From: DASZZX01 sp036260415
Lineage (GTDB): Bacteria > Actinomycetota > Nitriliruptoria > Nitriliruptorales > JAHWKO01
Length of the DNA stretch: 17,800 bases
Reading direction: 5' to 3'
NCBI GenBank assembly: GCA_036260415.1
Contig: DASZZX010000401.1
Span: 1-17,800, forward strand
Shown: positions 1-6,740 of the stretch, piece by piece
Numbering within the stretch: position 1 is the stretch's first letter
Layout of the letters: every line of letters begins with the position of its first letter
The notes under the pieces: model-generated
What the model saw: only the letters and a program-made list of their open reading frames with translations
What the model was told of the DNA's origin: nothing
Databases searched by the model: none
Translations under genes and position numbers: made by a program

Positions 1-82
1 ACCACCGTGGCCCGTACCCTGCACGACAGGTGTGCCGGGAAGCCTGGTCGGCGTCAGCGAGCGCGACGAGCCGGAGCTGCCC

Positions 83-1312
83 GTGTCACGCACCCCGAGG
101 CTGCTGTCGAACCCCCGTCCCCTGACCTCGTTCCTGCGCACCGAGGCGGGCGGCGCCGCGGTGCTGCTCGCCGCGACGGTCGTCGCCCTGCTGTGGTCGA
201 ACAGCCCGTTGGCGGACGGCTACGAGCGCCTGTGGCACCTACGACTACGGCTGGGCGCAGGCGCGTGGGCCGTCACCGAGGACCTGCGGCACTGGATCAA
301 CGACGGTCTGATGACGATCTTCTTCTTCGTCGTCGGGCTGGAGATCAAGCGGGAGCTCGCGGTCGGGGAGCTGCAGGACCCGCGCACCACCGCTCTGCCG
401 ATCGGCGCGGCCGCCGCGGGCATGCTGCTGCCGGCCGCTCTCTACCTGGCCGTCACCGCTGGGACCGACGCGACGTCGGGTTGGGGCATCCCCGTCGCGA
501 CCGATATCGCGTTCGCCCTCGGCGTGCTCGCGCTCTTTGGCCGCGGTCTGCCGGCCGGCGTCAAGGTGCTGCTCCTCACCATCGCGATCGCCGACGACGT
601 CGGTGCCATCCTCGTCATCGCCGTGGCCTACTCTCAGCACCTGTCCGGCGGTTGGCTCGCGGGCACGGTGGCGAGCCTGGCCCTGATCACCGTGGTGCGC
701 CGGCTCGGCGTCACGCGACCGTCGGCGTACCTCCCGTTGGCGGTGGCAGCGTGGTTCGCCACCCTCCAGTCCGGGGTGCACGCGACCATCGCTGGCGTGG
801 CGCTCGGGCTCATGACGCCCGCTCAACCGGTCGGCGGACGCCACGTCCTGGAGGAGCTCGAGCACCGGTTACACCCGATCAGCAGCTACCTGGTCCTGCC
901 GTTGTTCGCCCTCGCCAACGCCGGCGTGTCGCTCGGTCTGCCGGCGCTGCGGGCCGCCTGGACCAGCCGCGTGACCCTCGCCATCGTGGCCGGTCTGGTG
1001 GTGGGCAAGAGCATCGGCATCGCCGGAGCCGCGTGGGCGCTGCACAGGAGCGGCGCCGGCCGACTCCCGTTGGGGGTGGACCTTCGCCACGCCGGCGCGC
1101 TCGCGCCCGTCGCTGGCATCGGGTTCACTGTGTCGTTGTTCATCGCTGACCTGACCTTCGCGTCCGGTGGCCGGCTGGAGGAGGCCAAGATCGGCGTCCT
1201 CGCCGCCTCGCTCCTCAGCGGGCTGATCGGTGCCGCGCTCCTGCGGCTCGTGGCTCGCCGGGCCCCACCCGAACGGGCGGGCGACGACGCCGCTCCACCC
1301 ACGACCAGCTGA
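83..1312 (+). CDS. nhaA: Na+/H+ antiporter NhaA
   Basis: Inner-membrane antiporter that exchanges sodium or lithium for protons. From GTG 83 the protein is 409 aa, a normal NhaA length, and it is hydrophobic throughout. The family signatures are clear. IPVATDIAFALGVLALFG carries the aspartate equivalent to E. coli D133 (about D141 here). AIADDVGAI carries the ion-binding pair equivalent to D163/D164 (about D171-D172). GLVVGKSIGI carries the conserved TM10 lysine (K300 in E. coli, about K309 here). The C-terminal GIGFTVSLFIADLTF is also typical. I chose GTG 83 because GGAG lies 6 nt upstream and homology begins just after it. A GTG at 32 is in frame but poorly placed for ribosome binding, and the frame stays open to the window edge. 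The next gene is another antiporter, 72 nt downstream on the same strand. The function is secure; the start is less so. Confidence 0.93.
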   Translation: MSRTPRLLSNPRPLTSFLRTEAGGAAVLLAATVVALLWSNSPLADGYERLWHLRLRLGAGAWAVTEDLRHWINDGLMTIFFFVVGLEIKRELAVGELQDPRTTALPIGAAAAGMLLPAALYLAVTAGTDATSGWGIPVATDIAFALGVLALFGRGLPAGVKVLLLTIAIADDVGAILVIAVAYSQHLSGGWLAGTVASLALITVVRRLGVTRPSAYLPLAVAAWFATLQSGVHATIAGVALGLMTPAQPVGGRHVLEELEHRLHPISSYLVLPLFALANAGVSLGLPALRAAWTSRVTLAIVAGLVVGKSIGIAGAAWALHRSGAGRLPLGVDLRHAGALAPVAGIGFTVSLFIADLTFASGGRLEEAKIGVLAASLLSGLIGAALLRLVARRAPPERAGDDAAPPTTS

Positions 1313-1384
1313 CCCCGGCCAGGGAGGCCCGGTGCCCACGGTCCCGCCGTTCGCCCCCCTCCGGTCCCGCGCCGAGGGCCTGCG

Positions 1385-3520
1385 GTGTTGACACCGGTCG
1401 GCGAGCACGAGCTGCTGCTGCTCTGGTTGCAGCTGGTGCTGCTCCTGGCCACGGCGCGCGGCCTCGGTGCGCTGCTGCAACGCGTCGGGCAGCCGGCCGT
1501 GGTCGGCGAGCTAGGCGCCGGGGTGCTCCTGGGCCCGTCCCTGCTCGGGCGGCTGGCGCCGGGACTCGCGGAGCGCCTGTTCCCCGGCGGCGACGTGGAG
1601 AGCGCCCTCCTGCTGTCGGTCGCCTGGCTCGGCATCGTGCTCCTGCTCACGGTCACGGGGTTCGAGACCGACCTCAAGCTGCTGCGGCGCCTGGGACGCG
1701 AGTCGGCGGGGGTGGCAGCCGGCAGCCTCGTCGTCCCCCTGCTGCTCGGCTACTCGCTGGGTCTGCTCCTGCCCGAGACCTACCTGGGGGAGTCGGGCAG
1801 CCGCTCGGTGTTCGCCCTGTTCATCGCGGTGGCGCTGAGCATCTCGGCCCTGCCGGTGGTCGCCAAGATCCTGCAGGACATGCGGCTGATGCGGCGGGAC
1901 TTCGGGCAGATCACCGTCGCAGCCGGGATGGTCAACGACCTGGTCGGCTGGCTGTTGCTCGGGACGCTGATCGGGGTGGTGAACACCGGCGGCGTCCGGC
2001 TCGGTCCGCTGGTGACGTCGGTCGCGGCCATCACCGCTTTCGTCCTGCTCACGCTGAGCCTCGGACAGCGGGTGGTGGACGCGGCGCTGCGCAGGGCGCG
2101 CCGCAGCGATCCGACCGGCACCGCCGGCACCCTCACCGTGGCCGTGCTGACCGTGCTCGCGGCCGGCGCGGTGACGCACGCCATCGGCATGGAGGCGGTG
2201 ATCGGTGCCTTCGTGGCCGGGATCGTGCTCGGCCGCTCCCGGTTCCTGCCGGGCGCGGTACGTCAGAGCCTGGAGCACATGAGCAACCACGTGTTCGCGC
2301 CCATCTTCTTCGCGACCGCCGGGCTGTCCGTGGACGTGGGCACGCTGTTCACCCCCGCCGACATCGCCGCCGCCGCGGCGGTGCTGGCGGTCGCCGCGGT
2401 CGCCAAGCTGCTGGGGTCCTACGCGGGTGGCCGGTTCAGCGGGTTGTCCCCCATGGAGAGCATGGCGGCCGGCGTCGGGCTCAACGCGCGCGGTGCGATG
2501 GAGATCGTGCTCGCCGCCATCGGGCTCCGGCTCGGCGTCCTCAACGCCAACTCCTACACGGCGGTGGTGCTGATGGCCATCGCCACCTCGATGGCGGCAC
2601 CGGCGCTGCTCCGCCTGGTACTGCACCGCATCGAAGCCGGGCCCGAGGAGGCCGCCCGCCTCGACCGCGAGGAGCTGCTCGCCACCAGCGTGATCGCCAA
2701 CGCCCAGAACGTGCTGCTGCCCACTCGCGGCGGGGCCAACTCGCTGATGGCGGCACGGATGCTGAACCTGGTGCTGCAGCCGGACGCCCACATCACCGTC
2801 CTGACGGTGGACCGTCGCGACGACGACGCCGAGGCCGAGGCCCGTGCTGACCGCGCCGGGGCGCTGCGGGACGTCCTCGGGCAGCGCCCGGTGGACCTGC
2901 GAAGGGTCATCGCCGACGACGGGCCGGCAGCGGCCATCCTCCGGGAGGCCCAGCTGGGCTACGAGCTGATGGCGCTCGGCCTGAACGAGGAGTTCCGTGG
3001 CACCCACGAGCTCTCGCGCAGCCTGCAGCGCATCCTCGTCGGGGCGCGATCGCCGATGCTGCTGGTCCGCCGACCCCTGCGCAACCAGCGTGAGCGCGGC
3101 GACGGCACGATCCGCCGCGTGCTGGTCGCGGTCAGCGGGACGCGCACCGGCCAAGCGGCTGAGGAGGTCGGTTACGTGGTGGCCGCGGCGGTCGGTGCGG
3201 AGGTCGACGCCGTCCACGTGGTGAGCCGGCCGGAGGGGCCGGCGGCCTCCACCGCGCGGGCCGCCACCACGCTGCTGCAGCGCACGAGGAACCTGGCCCG
3301 ACGCTTCGGGCCGGCGGCGTCTGGGGTGCTGCGGACGGGTGCCACCCCGCACAAGGAGCTGCTGGCGGCCGTGGAGGAGCGCGACGCGGATCTGCTGGTC
3401 CTCAGCACACAGGCGCGCACTCAGGAGGGCCGCCCGTTCCTGGGGCACGGGACCGAGTACCTGCTGGAACACGCCGCTCCCGCGGTGGTGGTGGTGGTCT
3501 TCCCCGCCGGAGCCACGTGA
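1385..3520 (+). CDS. CPA2-type cation/proton antiporter with two C-terminal USP-like domains
   Basis: Monovalent cation:proton antiporter of the KefB/Na_H_Exchanger family, 711 aa. Residues about 10-415 form a block of roughly a dozen hydrophobic segments with family motifs GFETDLKLLRR (about 92-102) and VNDLVGW (about 183-189, in the ion-binding helix), followed by IGAFVAGIVLG. The N184-D185 pair replaces the double aspartate of electrogenic members and resembles plant CHX exchangers. The cytosolic tail contains two universal-stress-protein-like units, about 430-560 and 573-708. The second ends with GHGTEYLLEHA, the usual USP nucleotide-loop position, so nucleotide binding may regulate transport (inference). 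The GTG start is preceded by GAGGG with 6-nt spacing. It lies 72 nt after nhaA and may be cotranscribed. The family is secure; the ion (K+ or Na+) cannot be read from sequence. Confidence 0.9.
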   Translation: MLTPVGEHELLLLWLQLVLLLATARGLGALLQRVGQPAVVGELGAGVLLGPSLLGRLAPGLAERLFPGGDVESALLLSVAWLGIVLLLTVTGFETDLKLLRRLGRESAGVAAGSLVVPLLLGYSLGLLLPETYLGESGSRSVFALFIAVALSISALPVVAKILQDMRLMRRDFGQITVAAGMVNDLVGWLLLGTLIGVVNTGGVRLGPLVTSVAAITAFVLLTLSLGQRVVDAALRRARRSDPTGTAGTLTVAVLTVLAAGAVTHAIGMEAVIGAFVAGIVLGRSRFLPGAVRQSLEHMSNHVFAPIFFATAGLSVDVGTLFTPADIAAAAAVLAVAAVAKLLGSYAGGRFSGLSPMESMAAGVGLNARGAMEIVLAAIGLRLGVLNANSYTAVVLMAIATSMAAPALLRLVLHRIEAGPEEAARLDREELLATSVIANAQNVLLPTRGGANSLMAARMLNLVLQPDAHITVLTVDRRDDDAEAEARADRAGALRDVLGQRPVDLRRVIADDGPAAAILREAQLGYELMALGLNEEFRGTHELSRSLQRILVGARSPMLLVRRPLRNQRERGDGTIRRVLVAVSGTRTGQAAEEVGYVVAAAVGAEVDAVHVVSRPEGPAASTARAATTLLQRTRNLARRFGPAASGVLRTGATPHKELLAAVEERDADLLVLSTQARTQEGRPFLGHGTEYLLEHAAPAVVVVVFPAGAT

Positions 3521-3602
3521 GCGTGGCGCCTCTCGACGGCATGTGCCGACGGCGCGATCCGGACTAGGTTCCGCGACCTGCCAAGGATCGGATGCGACGC
3601 CG

Positions 3603-4553
3603 ATGGACGGTGGGAGGCGGTCGCCGGGTGCGCTGCCGCTTGGGGCCTTCGCGGTGGCCGTGACGCTGGGGGGCGCCAACTTCCTCGGCGTGCGGTTCAG
3701 CAACCGCGAGCTGCCGCCCTTATGGGGAGCGGGACTGCGCTTCGCGCTGGCGGCCACGATGTTCGTTGTGATCGCCGTGGTGTTGGGCCTGCGCTGGCCA
3801 CGCGGTCGCCAGCTCGTCCTCACCGTCTGGTACGGGGCCCTGAGCTTCGCCCTCAGCTACGCACTGTTGTACTGGGCGCTCGTCCGGGTCACCGCCGGGG
3901 TGGCGACGGTGGTGCTGGCCGTCGTGCCGCTCGTGACGCTGCTGCTCGCGGCCGCGCAGGGACTGGAGCGGCTGCGCCCGCGGGGTGCCGTCGGGTCGGT
4001 GCTCGCGCTGGCGGGGATCACGTGGATGGCGGTCGGCCCGCAGGACGTCGACGTGCCACCGACCGCTCTCTGGGCCATGCTCGCGGCTGCGCTGGCGATC
4101 GGTCAGAGCATCATCTTGGGCAAGAGGCTGGCGGCCAACCACCCCGCCATGACGAACGCGGTCGGCATGACGACCGGCGCCGTGCTCCTGCTGGCGATCT
4201 CGGCCGCTGCCGGCGAACAATGGGCGCTGCCGCGGCAGGCGGAGGCCCTGTGGGCCGTGGTCTACCTGGTGACCCTCGGGTCGGTGGGCCTGTTCGTCCT
4301 CGTGCTGCTCGTGGTGCGTCGGTGGACGGCCTCCGCCACCTCGTACATGTTCGTGCTGTTCCCGGTCGTGACGATGGCGCTGGGAGCCTGGGTGGCCAGC
4401 GAACCGGTCACCGCCCAGGGGATCACCGGCGCGGCGCTCGTCATGCTCGGGGTGTGGTTCGGAGCACTCTCCCCCGGCGCGAGGCGGATCGCGGCGCCGC
4501 TGCCGGCGCACGCGCCACCCCCGGTCACGGAGACCCGGTCGGCGTCGTCCTGA
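3603..4553 (+). CDS. EamA/DMT-family transporter
   Basis: Drug/metabolite transporter superfamily membrane protein, 316 aa, with about ten hydrophobic segments arranged as two EamA repeats (about residues 12-145 and 155-295). Features that fit are the first-helix GGANFLGVRFSNRELPPLWGAGLRF, the loop YWALVRVTAGVATVVLAVVPL after helix 3-4, and VASEPVTAQGITGAALVMLGVW near the end of the second repeat. The substrate is unknown; relatives export amino acids, metabolites or drugs. ATG 3603 is the first plausible start. The frame is open further upstream, but that part overlaps the antiporter gene and reads as low-complexity shadow sequence. The nearest AAGGA is about 15 nt away, so the ribosome binding site is weak. 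An 82-nt gap separates it from the antiporter. A large GC hairpin lies just downstream. Confidence 0.88.
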   Translation: MDGGRRSPGALPLGAFAVAVTLGGANFLGVRFSNRELPPLWGAGLRFALAATMFVVIAVVLGLRWPRGRQLVLTVWYGALSFALSYALLYWALVRVTAGVATVVLAVVPLVTLLLAAAQGLERLRPRGAVGSVLALAGITWMAVGPQDVDVPPTALWAMLAAALAIGQSIILGKRLAANHPAMTNAVGMTTGAVLLLAISAAAGEQWALPRQAEALWAVVYLVTLGSVGLFVLVLLVVRRWTASATSYMFVLFPVVTMALGAWVASEPVTAQGITGAALVMLGVWFGALSPGARRIAAPLPAHAPPPVTETRSASS

Positions 4554-4605
4554 CGACGGTCCGGCTCGACCGCGACGAGCGGGACGTCCCGGCGGCATCC
4601 GGGGG

Positions 4606-4650
4606 GCGCGGCGGCGGGCGGCCGGCCCGCCTGAGGTCGCGCCGCCGCGC
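4606..4650. terminator. Large GC-rich stem-loop between convergent DMT gene and tRNA
   Basis: An inner 7-bp stem (GGCGGGC at 4613-4619 with GCCCGCC at 4625-4631, 5-nt loop) sits inside an outer 9-bp pairing (GCGCGGCGG at 4606-4614 with CCGCCGCGC at 4642-4650). The two share two bases, so they compete at the junction. It lies between a plus-strand gene and a minus-strand tRNA and could stop transcription from both sides. There is no T-run on either strand, so terminator function is inference. Confidence 0.4.
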
Positions 4651-4682
4651 TGGCGTTGCCGGGCGGACGTCCGAAGGGCCCG

Positions 4683-4756
4683 TACCCCCCGTGGGATTCG
4701 AACCCACACTGACACGTTCTTGAGACGTGTGCCTCTGCCGGTTGGGCTAGGGGGGC
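4683..4756 (-). tRNA. tRNA with anticodon CAA (Leu by codon), class I shape
   Basis: On the minus strand a full cloverleaf can be drawn in 74 nt. The acceptor is GCCCCCC with GGGGGGT (G1-U72 wobble). T8 A9 are followed by a D arm with GCCC/AGGC and G18G19 in the loop. The anticodon stem is CACGT/ACGTG around loop CTCAAGA, giving anticodon CAA after U33. The variable loop is 5 nt (TCAGT), the T arm is GTGGG-TTCGAAT-CCCAC, and the discriminator is A73. No CCA is encoded (CGG follows), as is common in Actinobacteria. CAA reads UUG, leucine, but bacterial tRNA-Leu normally has a long variable arm, which is absent here. The promoter would lie in 4757-4850; TACCCT about 10 nt upstream is the only -10-like hexamer seen. 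Confidence 0.88.
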
Positions 4757-4958
4757 GTGCTCCCTCAGGGTACGCATCCGCGGCGGCGGCGCCCTACCGC
4801 CACAGGGCTTGCTTCCGCTCCGGGCCGTCGTCACGACGCAGCCACCGCCGCTCGGACAGCCGGACAGACCTCCGACTGCGCTCGTAGCCATCGGCGGTTA
4901 GCATCGCCGTCTGCTGTTCCCACGAGCTCGTCCTCCGTGTCCCCCGATCGGAGCACCG

Positions 4959-5201
4959 GTGAGGAACCTTCGAACGTTCGCCTCGCGGGTCGTCGTCCTG
5001 ACGCTCGCTCTCTGGCTGCTGGTCGTCCCCGCCGCGTCGGCGTACGTCGACCCAGGCTCAGGCGCCTTCATCTTCCAGGCGCTCATCGCCTTCACGATGG
5101 CGGCGGGGCTCACCGTCAAGACGTTCTGGCGCCGGCTCAGAGCCCTGTTCGTCCGGCGGCCAGCTCCGCCGGTGGCCGCCGGGGAGCACGACCCCACGTG
5201 A
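4959..5201 (+). CDS. Small exported/membrane protein with YVDPGSG motif
   Basis: An 80-aa protein with a basic N terminus (RNLRTFASR), a hydrophobic core (about 11-24) and a signal-peptidase-like ASA site ending at residue 28. YVDPGSG (29-35) follows directly, then a second hydrophobic stretch (about 36-53) and a basic tail KTFWRRLRALFVRR. I recognise the [YV]xDPGSG small-membrane-protein pattern as recurring beside methyltransferase and phosphatase/sulfatase-like genes, but I know of no assigned function. If the signal is cleaved, the DPGSG motif becomes the mature N terminus; otherwise the protein has two membrane spans. The GTG start has GGAG 5 nt upstream. It is the first gene of the plus-strand module. 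The 202-nt gap before it holds the tRNA promoter on the other strand and a weak TAGCAT -10-like hexamer at 4899-4904. Confidence 0.75.
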   Translation: MRNLRTFASRVVVLTLALWLLVVPAASAYVDPGSGAFIFQALIAFTMAAGLTVKTFWRRLRALFVRRPAPPVAAGEHDPT

Positions 5202-5227
5202 GCGGCGCTCATGAGGAGCGACGCGAC

Positions 5228-5255
5228 AGGACCTGTCGTCAGAGGACCTGTCGTC
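5228..5255 (+). repeat. Tandem 13-bp direct repeat (AGGACCTGTCGTC x2)
   Basis: Two exact copies of AGGACCTGTCGTC, at 5228-5240 and 5243-5255, lie between the small membrane protein and the methyltransferase gene. The first overlaps the inverted pair GACAGG/CCTGTC. The second runs into a 7-bp hairpin GTCGTCG/CGACGAC at 5250-5268. The role is unknown. Confidence 0.6.
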
Positions 5256-5278
5256 GGCCGGCGACGACGACCCCGGAT

Positions 5279-5335
5279 GTGGTCACATGATCAGCGGCGC
5301 TCCGGAGGAGCGGCGCCAGAGGGTGGTCACGTGAG
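5279..5335 (+). promoter_or_regulatory. Twin GTGGTCACRTGA boxes flanking a hairpin at the methyltransferase start
   Basis: GTGGTCACATGA (about 5279-5290) and GTGGTCACGTGA (about 5324-5335) match at 11 of 12 positions and sit 45 bp apart. Between them is a stem CGCTCC-GGA-GGAGCG at 5298-5312, with flanking GGCGC/GCGCC. The second copy contains the GTG start codon, and the gene's ribosome binding site (GAGGG, 5319-5323) lies right after the hairpin. This could be a regulator-binding site or a translation-control structure, but no regulator is known. Confidence 0.3.
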
Positions 5336-6740
5336 CACAGCCGCTCAGGGCCGGCAGGAGTCGGCCCTGGCCGCCTCCTTCCGGGACCCCAGCGGCTTCG
5401 TGTACGAGCGGGACGGCACCCTGTACCGGCAGGTGGATCGCTCGTTCGCGGAGCAGTACGACCTCCTCCTCTCCTCGGGCCTGTACGACAGGCTGGTGGC
5501 CGAGGGGCTGCTCGTCCCCCACGAGGAGATGGGGCTCGGCCTCGCTGCCGTCCCCGACCGTGCGTACCGGGTGCTGCGCCCGGAACGCATCCCCTTCGTG
5601 TCTTATCCCTACGAGTGGTGCCCGGGACAGCTCCGCGACGCCGCGATCGCGACCCTCCGCATCCAGACGCTGGCGCTGGACTACGGGATGTCGTTGCGGG
5701 ACGCGTCCGCCTACAACATCCAGTTCCGCCGCGGCCACCCCGTCCACATCGACACGCTGTCGTTCGAGCGCTACCGGGAGGGCGAGCCGTGGGTCGCCTA
5801 CCGGCAGTTCTGCCGGCACTTCCTGGCACCGCTCGCGCTGCAGACGCGGGTCGACGCGCGACTGGCGGGTCTGCTCCGCGCCGATCTCGACGGGGTGGCC
5901 CTTGACCTGACCAGCGAGCTCCTGCCGCTCCGCACGCGGCTGCGCCCCGGCCTGCTCACTCACCTGCACCTGCAGGCCAGAGCCGAGCGCCGCTACGCCG
6001 CCGCATCCGCGGACGGCTCCGTCCGGCAGGTGCCGCGCAAGGCGTTGCTGGGCCTCGTCGACAGCCTGCGGGGCACGGTGGAGCGGCTGGCGTGGCAGGG
6101 GCGGCACACCGCGTGGTCCGGCTACTACGCCGAGGCGGACCACTACAGCGACGCCGCCATGGCGCACAAGCAGGAGGTGGTCGCCGCCGTCCTCGACACC
6201 ATCCGTCCGGCCAGCGTCGTCGACCTGGGTGCCAACACCGGCCGGTTCAGCCGGCTCGCAGCCGACCGTGGGGCCGCCGTGGTCGCACTCGACGCGGACG
6301 CGGGCGCGGTCGAGCAGGCGTGGCAGGACGTCCGCGCCGGTTCCGACGGTGAGATGCTGCCCCTCGTGGTGGACCTCGCCAACCCGAGCCCGGCGCTGGG
6401 CTGGGCGCACGAGGAACGGGCCTCCCTGGCGGCGCGCGGCCCGTTCGACGTCGCCCTGGTGCTGGCGCTCATCCACCATCTCGCCATCGGCAGCAACGTG
6501 CCGCTGGACCGGATCGCGGCCTTCCTCGCCCGTCTCTGCCGTCACGCGGTCGTCGAGTTCGTCCCCAAGGACGACCCACGCGTCCGCCAGCTGCTGGCCT
6601 CACGTCAGGACGTCTTCGCCGACTACTCGGCCGCGTGCTTCGAGCGTGCCGCTGACCGCCACTTCACTCTGGAACAGCGCGAGCAGCTGCGCGACTCCAC
6701 ACGGATCCTCTACGTGCTGCGGGCGCGGCGGCACCGATGA
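5331..6740 (+). CDS. Kinase-like domain fused to SAM-dependent methyltransferase (NoeA-like)
   Basis: 469-aa cytosolic protein. The C-terminal half is a class I SAM methyltransferase. Motif I is VVDLGANTGRFSRLA (D298-G304 region), an acidic residue in VALDAD ends strand 2, and LALIHHLAIG (about 377-386) and VEFVPKDDPRV (about 404-414) follow. These match the family related to rhizobial NoeA. The N-terminal half (about 1-260) shows the family pattern DASAYNIQF...HIDTLSFE...WVAYRQFCRHFLAPLAL. Its D124-x4-N129 and D141 have the spacing of the catalytic Asp, Asn and metal Asp of protein-kinase/APH folds, preceded by a hinge-like VSYPYEWCP and a helix. I infer a kinase-like fold; no clear beta-3 lysine is seen. 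GTG 5331 has GAGGG 7 nt upstream. The frame is open from 5211, but that part looks non-coding. Its stop overlaps the next gene (ATGA). The substrate is unknown, probably a surface glycan. Confidence 0.85.
   Translation: MSTAAQGRQESALAASFRDPSGFVYERDGTLYRQVDRSFAEQYDLLLSSGLYDRLVAEGLLVPHEEMGLGLAAVPDRAYRVLRPERIPFVSYPYEWCPGQLRDAAIATLRIQTLALDYGMSLRDASAYNIQFRRGHPVHIDTLSFERYREGEPWVAYRQFCRHFLAPLALQTRVDARLAGLLRADLDGVALDLTSELLPLRTRLRPGLLTHLHLQARAERRYAAASADGSVRQVPRKALLGLVDSLRGTVERLAWQGRHTAWSGYYAEADHYSDAAMAHKQEVVAAVLDTIRPASVVDLGANTGRFSRLAADRGAAVVALDADAGAVEQAWQDVRAGSDGEMLPLVVDLANPSPALGWAHEERASLAARGPFDVALVLALIHHLAIGSNVPLDRIAAFLARLCRHAVVEFVPKDDPRVRQLLASRQDVFADYSAACFERAADRHFTLEQREQLRDSTRILYVLRARRHR

Noticed and set aside
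1511..3823. Long minus-strand open frame (770 codons) opposite the CPA2 antiporter
   Set aside because: It is rich in His, Gln, Arg and Gly with no domain or start signal, and mirrors a well-supported gene; high GC leaves antisense frames open.
4683..4756. Integration (att) site at the tRNA gene
   Set aside because: No integrase gene is visible and I found no second copy of the tRNA 3' end in the window.
5211..5330. Upstream extension of the methyltransferase to ATG 5211
   Set aside because: The extra 40 residues are Arg/Gly-rich over a repeat and hairpin block, and the GTG at 5331 has a well-placed GAGGG.
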